DNA from: Micromonospora ureilytica
GTDB lineage: Bacteria > Actinomycetota > Actinomycetes > Mycobacteriales > Micromonosporaceae
Length of the DNA stretch: 64,000 nt
Direction of reading: 5' to 3'
Assembly (NCBI RefSeq): GCF_015751765.1
Contig: NZ_JADOTX010000001.1
Location: 186,001-250,000, forward strand
The notes beneath the pieces were generated by a model. It worked only from the letters and a program-made list of their open reading frames with translations, had not been told where the DNA came from and ran no database searches. Positions 50,945 through 58,932 of this stretch are shown piece after piece. Position 1 is the stretch's first letter. Each line of letters opens with the position of its first letter. Position numbers and translations under genes: made by a program.

Positions 50945-52354
50945 ATGTCCGGCGTGCCCTCCCACCTCGCGCGCTGGACCGGCCTGGCCGGCTCGCTGCT
51001 GCTCGCGTTGTCCGCCTTCCTCGGCGGCGCGTTCCCCAGCGGCCCCCTGCGCAGCACCCCGGTCAGCATCTGGCAGGAGCCCAACGGCCCGCTGATCCTC
51101 GCCGCCTGGGCGGTCGGCACCGGCCTGATGGCGTACGCCTGGTGGGCACTGCGTGACGGGGGACCCTCGACGCGGTGGGCAGTGGTCACCGTCGGGCTCT
51201 GGCTGCTGCCACTGCTGATCGCGCCGCCCTTCGGCAGCCGGGACGTCTACGCGTACGCCTGCCAGGGCGCCAGCTTCGTCGGCGGCATCAGCCCGTACGA
51301 GCAGGGCGTCTCCGCACTGCCCTGCCCCTGGCTGGACACGGTCTCGGTCATCTGGCGCGACACCCCGGCGCCGTACGGGCCGCTGTTCGTGCTCATCGCG
51401 GGCGCCGTGGTGAAGGCCACCGGTTCGCTGACCGCCAGCATCGTGCTGTTCCGCGCGCTGTCGCTGGTCGGTGTGGTCCTCACCGCCTGGGCCCTGCCGG
51501 TGCTGGCGCGTCGAGCCGGTGTGCCGGCGAAGCGGGCGGTGTGGCTGGCGCTGGGTTCCCCCCTGGTCGCCGCGCACCTGATCGGTGGTCCCCACAACGA
51601 CGTGCTGATGCTCGCCGCGCTGGTCGGTGGGCTGGCCGTGGTGGCGTCGCACCCGGGCCGGCGCGGAATGCTGCTGGTCGGCGGTCTGCTCCTCGGGGTC
51701 GCGGTGGCGATCAAGGTGACCGCCGTGGTGGTGGTGCCGTTCGCCGCGCTGGCGGCCACCGCCGGGCCGTTCCGGATCCGAACGCTGATCCGCGACGGCG
51801 GCTGGGTGGTCGGCGGCACGGTCGCCGCCGTGGTCGGCGTGACAGTCGCCGGTGGGCTGGACTTCGGTTGGGTCGGCGGGCTGTCCGGGGGTGGCGCCGC
51901 CATCGCCTGGACCTCCCCGTCGACAGCTGTCGGGCAGACGATCGGGTACGTCGCGGCGCCGTTCGGCGGTCACATCGACGCGCTGCCGGTCACTCGCGGG
52001 ATCGCCGTGGTGCTCCTGGCCGTGCTGCTCGTCTGGCTCTGGTGGCGGGCGCGCACCCGCGACCCGCTGTACCACGCCGGGATCGCGCTCGCCCTCACCG
52101 TCGCGCTCGCCCCCGTGGTGCACCCCTGGTACTGGGCGTGGCCGCTGTTCGTGCTGGCGGCCACCGCCCAGCGGACCAGATGGTTCATCGTGGTCGCCCT
52201 TGTCGCGTCGTTCCTGGTGCTGCCCAACGGCACCGGGCTGCCCCGGTACACCAAGACGGTCGGGGCGCCGCTGATGACGCTGTTGGTGATCGTGCTGGTC
52301 ATCCGGTTGGTACGGTCGGCTCGGGCGGCCCGTCAGCCGGTCGCCGCCGACTGA
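50945..52354 (+). CDS. MptB-like alpha-1,6-mannosyltransferase (GT-C)
   Basis: 469 residues, about twelve membrane helices. FGSRDVYAYACQGASF places a catalytic Asp in the first loop, as in polyprenol-phosphomannose-dependent mannosyltransferases (MptA/MptB) of lipoglycan synthesis; DTVSVIWRDTPAPYGPLF and VVHPWYWAWPL are also characteristic. It would add mannose outside the membrane. A close paralogue follows. Confidence 0.8.
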   Translation: MSGVPSHLARWTGLAGSLLLALSAFLGGAFPSGPLRSTPVSIWQEPNGPLILAAWAVGTGLMAYAWWALRDGGPSTRWAVVTVGLWLLPLLIAPPFGSRDVYAYACQGASFVGGISPYEQGVSALPCPWLDTVSVIWRDTPAPYGPLFVLIAGAVVKATGSLTASIVLFRALSLVGVVLTAWALPVLARRAGVPAKRAVWLALGSPLVAAHLIGGPHNDVLMLAALVGGLAVVASHPGRRGMLLVGGLLLGVAVAIKVTAVVVVPFAALAATAGPFRIRTLIRDGGWVVGGTVAAVVGVTVAGGLDFGWVGGLSGGGAAIAWTSPSTAVGQTIGYVAAPFGGHIDALPVTRGIAVVLLAVLLVWLWWRARTRDPLYHAGIALALTVALAPVVHPWYWAWPLFVLAATAQRTRWFIVVALVASFLVLPNGTGLPRYTKTVGAPLMTLLVIVLVIRLVRSARAARQPVAAD

Positions 52355-52368
52355 GGGAAGGTGCGCCG

Positions 52369-53865
52369 GTGACCACTCCCGGCCCGCCCGTTCCGCCGCC
52401 TGTGTCGTTGGCGTCATCGGGTGCCCGGTACGCGGGCCTGGCCGGCGCCGTCCTGCTCGCCGTGGCCGGATACCTCGGCGGGGCGCTGCCCGCCGCCCCG
52501 CTGGGCGGGACACCCGCGTCGATCTGGCGGGCCCCGGGCGGCCCGGCGACGCTCACCTGCTGGCTGGTCGGCACCGCACTGCTGGTCGGGGCGTGGTGGT
52601 CGCTGCGCGGGGGCGCCCCGTCGACCCGTTGGGCGTACGTCACCGCCGGGCTGTGGGCACTACCGCTGCTTGTCGCGCCACCACTGGGCAGCCGGGACGT
52701 CTACTCGTACGCCTGCCAGGGCTGGACGTACGCACACGGCGTCGACCCGTACACAGTGGGGGTGGCGGCGGCGGGCTGCCCCTGGCTGGACACGGTGGCC
52801 CCGATCTGGCGGGACACCCCGGCGCCGTACGGGCCGGTGTTCGTGCTGCTCGCGGCGCTCGCCGTCGGCCTCGGTGGTGGGCTCACCGGCACCATCGTGG
52901 CGCTGCGCGTCATCGCCGTGGCGGGGCTGCTGCTGGCCGCGCTCTGCCTGCCTGCTCTGGCGCGGGCGGCCGGGACGCCGCCCCGGCGGGCGGTCTGGTT
53001 GGCGCTGGCCGGTCCGCTGGTCGGCGTACACCTGGTGGCCGGCGCGCACAACGACGCCGTGATGCTGGGCCTGCTGCTGTCCGGGCTGCTGATCGTGGTC
53101 CGTCGACCGGGTCGGCCGGCGGCGTTGCTGCTCGCCGGAGCGCTGCTCGGGCTGGCGGTCACGGTGAAGGCCACTGCCGTGGTGGTGGTGCCGTTCGCCG
53201 TGCTGGCCGGGATTCCTGACCGCTACACGGTACGGGCGTTGCTGCGCCACGGCGGTTGGCTGGCCGGAGGGCTGCTCGCCGCGCTGCTGGTCACCTCGGC
53301 GGCGTCCGGTCTCGGCTTCGGCTGGGTCGGCGGGCTGACCCACAGTGGCGACTCCGAGCAGTGGACGTCACCACCCACCGCCGTGGGCTTCGTGGTGGAC
53401 TACGCAGGCGCGCTGGTCGGCCGGGACCCGCAGGCGGTGCCGGGAGTCCGGGCGGTCGCGCTGCTGCTGCTCGTCGGAGTGCTGACAGCGCTCTGGTGGC
53501 GGGCCTGGCAGACCCTGCGGGTTGCGGGTCCCGAGATTGCGGGCCCCCGGGTGGCGCTGCACGGTGCGGCGTTGGCGCTGGTCGCCACAGTCGTCCTGTC
53601 CCCGGTCTTCCACCCCTGGTACGCGACCTGGCCCCTGGCGCTGCTCGCGCTCACCGCCGCCCGTACGACGTGGTTCGTGCTGCCCGCCGCGGCGGCAGCC
53701 TTCCTCGCCCTGCCCGACGGCACCAACCTGGCCCGCGTCACGAAGGCCCCGGGCGCCCTGGCGATGACCGCCCTGCTCCTGACCGTGCTCGTACGCAGCC
53801 GCCCGCCGCCGACGTCGTCGATCATGAGGTTGACGGGTGGCAATCCGGACGGAACGCCTCGCTAA
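52369..53865 (+). CDS. MptB-like mannosyltransferase, tandem paralogue
   Basis: 498 residues from GTG 52369, GGGAAGG nine bases before. Very similar to the preceding protein: GSRDVYSYACQGWTY, DTVAPIWRDTPAPYGPVF, FHPWYATWPL. Tandem duplication is likely. Its last residues (SSIMRLTGGNPDGTPR) are encoded by the start of a GATC hairpin, so the C-terminus was probably altered when that repeat arrived. Confidence 0.8.
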   Translation: MTTPGPPVPPPVSLASSGARYAGLAGAVLLAVAGYLGGALPAAPLGGTPASIWRAPGGPATLTCWLVGTALLVGAWWSLRGGAPSTRWAYVTAGLWALPLLVAPPLGSRDVYSYACQGWTYAHGVDPYTVGVAAAGCPWLDTVAPIWRDTPAPYGPVFVLLAALAVGLGGGLTGTIVALRVIAVAGLLLAALCLPALARAAGTPPRRAVWLALAGPLVGVHLVAGAHNDAVMLGLLLSGLLIVVRRPGRPAALLLAGALLGLAVTVKATAVVVVPFAVLAGIPDRYTVRALLRHGGWLAGGLLAALLVTSAASGLGFGWVGGLTHSGDSEQWTSPPTAVGFVVDYAGALVGRDPQAVPGVRAVALLLLVGVLTALWWRAWQTLRVAGPEIAGPRVALHGAALALVATVVLSPVFHPWYATWPLALLALTAARTTWFVLPAAAAAFLALPDGTNLARVTKAPGALAMTALLLTVLVRSRPPPTSSIMRLTGGNPDGTPR

Positions 53866-53875
53866 CCTCATGATC
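53820..53875. repeat. GATC hairpin R6, overlapping a gene end
   Basis: GATCATGAGGTT pairs with AACCTCATGATC (12 bp; an outer C-G makes 13). The left arm and loop are the last codons of the mannosyltransferase gene. Confidence 0.8.
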
Positions 53876-53891
53876 GTCATCGTCGTGCGGT

Positions 53892-53969
53892 CAAGATCGT
53901 GCTCGAACGTGGATGTAGTGGTGTCCGACGCGATCGAGACCACTACATCCAGGATCGAGCATGATCTTG
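53892..53969. repeat. GATC hairpin R7
   Basis: GGATGTAGTGGT pairs perfectly with ACCACTACATCC; the outer 19 bases (CAAGATCGTGCTCGAACGT with AGGATCGAGCATGATCTTG) pair with three mismatches. About a 31-bp stem, 16-base loop, next to R6 between convergent genes. Confidence 0.82.
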
Positions 53970-53997
53970 GGGTGGGGTGGGGTGGGGTCGGGTCGGG

Positions 53998-54981
53998 TCA
54001 GGCTCTTGCGCCGCAGGTGGGGCAGGGTTGGCCCGAGGGCTGGGGGGTGGGGGTTCGGCGGGAGCGGAACAGGATGGTCAGGAGTAGGACGGCGGGGCCG
54101 GCGAGCGCGACGGCGACAGCGGTCACGGCCAGTTCCGCGAAGGTGGCGGTGCCGTATGCCGGGCCGAAGCTGTCGGCGAGGCCGGGCACCGCGAGGAAGC
54201 CGGCGGGGGTGAGCAGTGTGACGAGCGCCCAGCCGCCGCGGGCGTCCCCGCCCAGTGCCAGACCCATGGCCAGCAGAGCCCCGACGACCAGCAGCAGCCC
54301 GCCGACGGTGGGCAGGAAGACGTCCAGGGTGGTGCCGTAGTAGGTGAGGACCGGGTTCAAGCCCACCACGAATTCCGTCGCCACCACCGCCAACAACGCG
54401 GACAGCGCCGGCGCGAGGCGGATCACCCGGGAGGGTTGGTCGGGCAGGGCCAGCCCCAGCAGGCCCAGGACCACCTGCGGCAGCAGCACCATCAGCGGCG
54501 GTCGGAGCGCGTCGAACGCCGCTGCGACCGGTGGCAGCGCAATCGTGAGCAGGAGCGCGAGGGCGATGGCCCACCGGGCGACCCGGCTCGGCGCGACGGT
54601 GATCACCACCGCCGCCAGCAGCCACGCCACCCACGTGACGACACCGAGCGAGACGAACGGGCCGACGCGCGGGACGCCCCACTCCACGGGCGGTGGATGC
54701 AGCTCCGCCGTACCCCAGACGCCGGCGAGGGCGCTCGCGGTGACCAGGGCGAGCAGCGCCGCGAGGCGTACCCCAGGGATCAGGTCGGTGACGCCCGCGG
54801 CCCGCAGCCGCTGGCGAAGGCCGCCGCGCACCAGGTCCGCGGCGTCCGCCGGCGCCGGCCAGCGTTGGTCGGGGGCGGCCAGGTCGAGGTAGGTACCGAC
54901 GATTTCGGCGCCGCGGGCGCGCCGGTAGTCGGCGGGGTACGCGCGCAGCAGCCGGAGGTAGCGGCGTTCCAGGTCGCTCAT
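53998..54981 (-). CDS. Membrane protein coupled to a PadR regulator
   Basis: 327 residues from ATG 54981 inside an ATGA overlap with padR. N-terminal soluble helices (LERRYLRLLRAYPADYRRARGAEIVGTYLDLA) and about eight membrane segments; a C-terminal CPTCG could bind zinc. Same architecture as 28307-29245: a charged N-terminal helical region followed by membrane helices, regulated by a PadR partner. Function unknown. Confidence 0.75.
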   Translation of the reverse strand: MSDLERRYLRLLRAYPADYRRARGAEIVGTYLDLAAPDQRWPAPADAADLVRGGLRQRLRAAGVTDLIPGVRLAALLALVTASALAGVWGTAELHPPPVEWGVPRVGPFVSLGVVTWVAWLLAAVVITVAPSRVARWAIALALLLTIALPPVAAAFDALRPPLMVLLPQVVLGLLGLALPDQPSRVIRLAPALSALLAVVATEFVVGLNPVLTYYGTTLDVFLPTVGGLLLVVGALLAMGLALGGDARGGWALVTLLTPAGFLAVPGLADSFGPAYGTATFAELAVTAVAVALAGPAVLLLTILFRSRRTPTPQPSGQPCPTCGARA

Positions 54982-55343
54982 GCCAAGCCTCCGGCCGTGC
55001 GCGGGATGGTCGGGAGGGCGGCGCGAGTCCGCTTGGACAGCCGGGTGGTGGCGGCTTCGACGTTGCGGCGCAGCCGCTCGGTCTCGGTGCTCAACGTGGT
55101 CTCCCCGCTGGGGGAGAGGCGGTAGTAGCGGCGTAGTCGGCCGTCCACCACCTCCTCCCTGTCGACCTCGACGAGGCCGGCGTCGACCAGCCGGTCGAGC
55201 GCCCCGTAGAGCGTTCCGGGGCGTAGCGACACCTGGTTGTCGGAGAGGGCGGCGACCTCGCCGATCAGCCCGTAGCCGTGCATCGGCCGGGCGGCCAGGG
55301 CGGTGAGGATCAGGAAGGTTGGTTCGCGCAGTGGTGTGTCCAC
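54978..55343 (-). CDS. PadR family regulator
   Basis: 121 residues from GTG 55343, six bases after TATATT (leaderless). Winged helix: LREPTFLILTALAARPMHGYGLIGEVAALS, LRPGTLYGALDRLVDAGLVEVDREEVVDGRLRRYYRL. Overlaps the membrane-protein gene by four bases. Represses its own operon in the usual PadR manner, by inference. Confidence 0.88.
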   Translation of the reverse strand: MDTPLREPTFLILTALAARPMHGYGLIGEVAALSDNQVSLRPGTLYGALDRLVDAGLVEVDREEVVDGRLRRYYRLSPSGETTLSTETERLRRNVEAATTRLSKRTRAALPTIPRTAGGLA

Positions 55344-55393
55344 CGGAGCAATATATCGGACGCGAAGGTATGCCGGGGGGCGGCGCAAAGCGA

Positions 55394-55430
55394 GCCGGGC
55401 CGGCTCCGCGATGAGCGGAGCCGGCCCGGC
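55394..55430 (-). terminator. Terminator of glnA
   Basis: GCCGGGCCGGCTCCGC and GCGGAGCCGGCCCGGC form a perfect 16-bp stem around GATGA, 46 bases beyond the glnA stop. Confidence 0.8.
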
Positions 55431-55475
55431 CGGTGTTCGAGCGACTGCTCAGCAGTCGTGGTGCGTCAGACTGCC

Positions 55476-56900
55476 TCAGCAGTCGTAGTACATGGCGAAC
55501 TCGTGCGGGGTCGGGCGCAGACGCACCGGGTCGACCTCGTTGGCGCGCTTCCAGTCGACCCAGGTGGAGATCAGGTCGGGGGTGAAGACGCCGCCGTCGA
55601 GCAGGTAGTCGTGGTCGGCCTCCAGCGAGTCGAGCACGGCCGGCAGCGAGCCCGGCACCTGCTTGACGTCGCCCCACTCCTCCGGCGGGAGGTCGTAGAG
55701 GTCCTTGTCGATCGGCGTCGGCGGCTCCATCTTGCTCTTGATGCCGTCCAGGCCGGCCATCATCATGGCCGAGAAGGCCAGGTAGACGTTGGCCGACGGG
55801 TCCGGGACGCGGAACTCGACGCGCTTGGCCTTGGCGTTGCTGCCGGTCACCGGGATGCGGGTGCAGGCGGAGCGGTTGCGCTGCGAGTAGACCAGGTTGA
55901 CCGGCGCCTCGTAGCCCGGCACGAGGCGACGGTACGAGTTGACCGTCGGGTTGGTGAAGGCCAGCAGCGACGGCGCGTGGTGCAGCAGGCCACCGATGTA
56001 CCAGCGGGCCATGTCGGACAGGCCGGCGTAGCCGGTCTCGTCGTAGAACAGCGGCTCACCGTTGAGCCAGAGGCTCTGGTGGGTGTGCATGCCGGAGCCG
56101 TTGTCGCCGAAGAGCGGCTTGGGCATGAAGGTCGCGGTCTTGCCGTTGGCCCACGCCTCGTTCTTCACGATGTACTTGAAGAGCTGGAGCTGGTCACCGG
56201 CGTGCAGCAGGGTGGAGAACCGGTAGTTGATCTCGGACTGGCCGGCGGTGCCCACCTCGTGGTGCGAGCGCTCCACGTTGAAACCGGTGTCGACGAGCCG
56301 GCGCACGATCGAGTCACGCAGGTCGGCGTAGTGGTCGACCGGCGGGACGGGGAAGTAGCCGCCCTTGTACGCGGTCTTGTAACCGAGGTTGCCGCCCGCT
56401 TCTTCGCGGCCGGTGTTCCAGGCGCCCTCGATCGAGTCGATGTAGTAGAACGACTGGTGCGCCGAGGTCTCGTGGCGGATCGAGTCGAAGATGTAGAACT
56501 CCGCCTCGGCGCCGAAGTAGGCGGTGTCGGCGATACCGCTCGCCGCCAGGTACGCCTCGGCCTTCTTCGCCACGTTGCGCGGGTCGCGGCTGTAGGCCTC
56601 GCGGGTGAACGGGTCGTGGATGAAGAAGTTGAGCGCGAGCGTCTTCTGCGCGCGGAACGGGTCGATGAACGCGGTGGCGACATCCGGGAGCAGGAGCATG
56701 TCCGACTCGTGGATCGCCTGGAAACCGCGGATCGACGAACCGTCGAACGCGAGGCCGTCGGTGAAGAGGTCGTCGTTGACGGACTCGACCGGCAGGTTGA
56801 AGTGCTGCATCACGCCGGGCAGGTCACAGAAACGAACGTCGACGAACTTCACGTCCTCGTTCTTGAGGTATCGCAGCAGTTCCTCGGGATTGGCGAACAC
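55476..56900 (-). CDS. glnA: Type I-beta glutamine synthetase, GlnA1-like
   Basis: 474 residues from GTG 56900 ([20 protein letters not shown]), preceded by AGGAGG; the longer frame to 56921 lacks it. Key motifs: [78 protein letters not shown]. The adenylylation site LYDLPPEE is present (Tyr402), so GlnE, encoded 6 kb away, can modify it. This is the main enzyme for ammonia assimilation. A GlnR box and terminator frame the gene. Confidence 0.96.
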   Translation of the reverse strand: MFANPEELLRYLKNEDVKFVDVRFCDLPGVMQHFNLPVESVNDDLFTDGLAFDGSSIRGFQAIHESDMLLLPDVATAFIDPFRAQKTLALNFFIHDPFTREAYSRDPRNVAKKAEAYLAASGIADTAYFGAEAEFYIFDSIRHETSAHQSFYYIDSIEGAWNTGREEAGGNLGYKTAYKGGYFPVPPVDHYADLRDSIVRRLVDTGFNVERSHHEVGTAGQSEINYRFSTLLHAGDQLQLFKYIVKNEAWANGKTATFMPKPLFGDNGSGMHTHQSLWLNGEPLFYDETGYAGLSDMARWYIGGLLHHAPSLLAFTNPTVNSYRRLVPGYEAPVNLVYSQRNRSACTRIPVTGSNAKAKRVEFRVPDPSANVYLAFSAMMMAGLDGIKSKMEPPTPIDKDLYDLPPEEWGDVKQVPGSLPAVLDSLEADHDYLLDGGVFTPDLISTWVDWKRANEVDPVRLRPTPHEFAMYYDC

Positions 56901-56980
56901 ACATCCTCCTGGCACGTCCACGGGGTGGCTAGGCTTCTGGCGACGCTAGGGCCAAGCGGTTGCCCGGCCATGTCTTCAGT

Positions 56981-56996
56981 GTTTCTGCCGTGTTAC
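56981..56996 (-). promoter_or_regulatory. GlnR box upstream of glnA
   Basis: Read on the reverse strand: GTAAC-ACGGCA-GAAAC, an exact match to the gTnAC-n6-GaAAC consensus of the actinobacterial nitrogen regulator GlnR. It lies about 80 bases before the start of glnA. Confidence 0.65.
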
Positions 56997-57162
56997 GTCC
57001 CTCGCGGAGCGTCAGCGACGCTCCTGTCCACGCACTCAGCCTGCGCGAACGCCGTACCGGCTGGGCCAGTGTAATGACATCTGATGGCTTTGGCCCGAAT
57101 CGGCACGCAGTGGTGGCGACACCCGGCAGCCCCTCATCCGGGCGCGGATACCCTTGATCGCT

Positions 57163-57561
57163 GTGAGCAATCCGCAGGCCCCGGCAGCGCCGGCCACCGA
57201 CCCCACCTTCGCCCCACCGAGCCTCGGCAAGCGGTTCGGTGCGCTGATCATCGACTGGGTGCTCTGCCTGCTGGTGTCCAACTTCTTCGCCGACCCGGTA
57301 CGCGACGGCTGGGCCCCGGTGCTGGTGCTGGTCCTGGTGTACGGCATCTTCCTCGGCCTGTTCGCCCAGACGCCGGGCATGTACATCACCAAGATCCGCT
57401 GCGTGAACTGGCACGACGGCGGCCGGATCGGGGTGCTCCGAGGGCTGATCCGTGGCCTGCTGCTGGCCCTGGTCGTCCCCGCGCTGATCATGGACGAGCA
57501 CCGGCGTGGCCTGCACGACCGACTCGCCGACTCGGTGATCGTCGACGCCCCGCGCGGCTGA
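57163..57561 (+). CDS. RDD family membrane protein
   Basis: 132 residues from GTG 57163. SLGKRFGALIIDWVLCLLVS, QTPGMYITKIRCVNWHDGGR and RRGLHDRLADSVIVDAP contain the Arg-Asp-Asp pattern (R, D, D) and two-three membrane helices. Often neighbours glnA in actinobacteria. Function unclear, perhaps transport. Confidence 0.88.
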   Translation: MSNPQAPAAPATDPTFAPPSLGKRFGALIIDWVLCLLVSNFFADPVRDGWAPVLVLVLVYGIFLGLFAQTPGMYITKIRCVNWHDGGRIGVLRGLIRGLLLALVVPALIMDEHRRGLHDRLADSVIVDAPRG

Positions 57562-57596
57562 GCCCACCCCAGCGCCCAACCAGCACCACCTCGCCG

Positions 57597-57664
57597 ATCA
57601 TGGAGTTGTGGTGGGCAACAAAACACCCGTAAATGGCCAAAGCGGGCACCACAACTCCATGGTC
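57597..57664. repeat. GATC hairpin R8, homologue of R3
   Basis: ATGGAGTTGTGGTG pairs perfectly with CACCACAACTCCAT (14 bp), and the outer GATC/GGTC pair with one mismatch. Arm sequence is shared with R3 while the loop is different. Confidence 0.82.
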
Positions 57665-57687
57665 GCCGGGATCGGACTCGCCTGCTT

Positions 57688-57760
57688 GCCGATCTTGCAC
57701 TTTCTGTCGCGACCTAACAGGCATTCCACCCATATTGACGACCGAAAGTGCAAGATCGGC
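57688..57760. repeat. GATC hairpin R9, homologue of R4
   Basis: GCCGATCTTGCACTTTC pairs perfectly with GAAAGTGCAAGATCGGC (17 bp), with further pairs inside. Shares GATCTTGCACTT and CTGTCGCG with R4, and the loop GGCATTCC. Confidence 0.82.
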
Positions 57761-57806
57761 GCGATCTGGCCCGAGGCGGGCGGCGCGTCGAGGGTGGGCA
57801 CATGAC

Positions 57807-57860
57807 GGTGTACGCGAAAGAGCCGGACCCGCACGGGTCCGGCTCTTTTACGCGTACACC
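57807..57860. terminator. Very long bidirectional terminator hairpin
   Basis: GGTGTACGCGAAAGAGCCGG and ACCC pair with GGGTCCGGCTCTTT, then after a 2-base bulge CGCGTACACC; the stem is about 24 bp with a GCAC loop. It ends eight bases before the DUF4191 stop and ends transcription towards both genes. Not of the GATC family. Confidence 0.85.
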
Positions 57861-57867
57861 TGGGGGG

Positions 57868-58554
57868 TCAGCGGCCCCGCGACTGGCGGAAGGCGCCTGG
57901 CGGCCGCATGTTCTTCGGGATCGCGCCCTTGGGCATCTGCGGCCGGGCGGTGAGCGCCTTGAGTCGCTTGTCCAGCGAGTTGACGTCCTTGCCGGAGAGG
58001 GCGCGGGGCAGGCGCAGCAGCGTCGTCCGGAGCTTGCGGATCGGCAGCTCGCCCTCCTCCTGCCCGATCACGTAGTCGTGCAGGGGAGCGGAGCCGATCA
58101 CCTTGGACAGCCGCCGCTTCTCCTGGCCGAGCAGGCCGCGCACCCGCTGCGGGTTGCCCTCGGCCAGCAGGATCACGCCCGGGCGGCCGATCACCAGGTG
58201 GATCATGTCCATCTGGGTGGTCGAGCTGACCGCCGGGGTCACCCGCCAGTCGCCACGCATGTTCTCCATGATCTGCGCCGCCGCGCCGGGTTGCCCCTCG
58301 GCGGCGTTCATCATCGCCTTGTTGGACCGCAGGTTGAGCACGATCAGCACCGCGAGCAGGATGAACAGGATGCCGATCGGCAGCCAGATCCAGCCCCAGA
58401 GGATGACGGCGACCACGGTGAGCGCGAGCGGGAGCAGCACCGCCGCGGCGACCAACGGCGCGAACCACCGGTCCTGCTTGGCGGTGAACTGGAACACCAT
58501 CCCGATCTGCTTCAGCCGCTGGCCGAACGAGACCTTCTCCTGGGGCTTTGCCAT
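57868..58554 (-). CDS. DUF4191 membrane protein
   Basis: 228 residues from ATG 58554, seven bases after TAGACT. Two membrane helices early (APLVAAAVLLPLALTVVAVIL, WIWLPIGILFILLAVLIVLN), then a soluble domain (VIGRPGVILLAEGNPQRVRG, DVNSLDKRLKALTARPQMPKG). Known neighbour of lipA in actinobacteria; function unknown. Confidence 0.88.
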   Translation of the reverse strand: MAKPQEKVSFGQRLKQIGMVFQFTAKQDRWFAPLVAAAVLLPLALTVVAVILWGWIWLPIGILFILLAVLIVLNLRSNKAMMNAAEGQPGAAAQIMENMRGDWRVTPAVSSTTQMDMIHLVIGRPGVILLAEGNPQRVRGLLGQEKRRLSKVIGSAPLHDYVIGQEEGELPIRKLRTTLLRLPRALSGKDVNSLDKRLKALTARPQMPKGAIPKNMRPPGAFRQSRGR

Positions 58555-58761
58555 GCCGCAGAGTCTAGTGGTCGCCGCTGGCCCGGTTGATCCGCGTCCG
58601 GGTGCCGGGGCAGCTGAGTACCTTACGTCGCCGTACGCGTCCGGACCGGCCGGGTAAGGAGGCTGTGGGCGGGGAAGATGAGGCACAGTGCCCATGCCCG
58701 GGTGGGGCCTTCGCGCGGAGAGTCGTCAGCAGAAGACGACGACGCCACGAAGGAGCCCGAC

Positions 58762-58932
58762 ATGTTCGGCAACGACGCAGATTTCCTGCTCACCCTGCAC
58801 CGTACCCACGCCGCCGAGCTGCGCGCCGACGCGGCCGCGGACCGGCTCGCCCGGTCGCTGTCCCGTCCGGTCAGCCGCGGGTGGTTGGGCCGGCGCAGGC
58901 AGGCCGGTCGCGCCAGCGACGCCCGCCGGTGA
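58762..58932 (+). CDS. Small basic protein coupled to the LuxR regulator gene
   Basis: 56 residues from ATG 58762, GAAGGAG seven bases before. Sequence MFGNDADFLLTLHRTHAAEL, then helical and Arg-rich (RRQAGRASDARR). Its stop overlaps the GTG of the next gene (GTGA). No family recognised. Confidence 0.62.
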   Translation: MFGNDADFLLTLHRTHAAELRADAAADRLARSLSRPVSRGWLGRRRQAGRASDARR

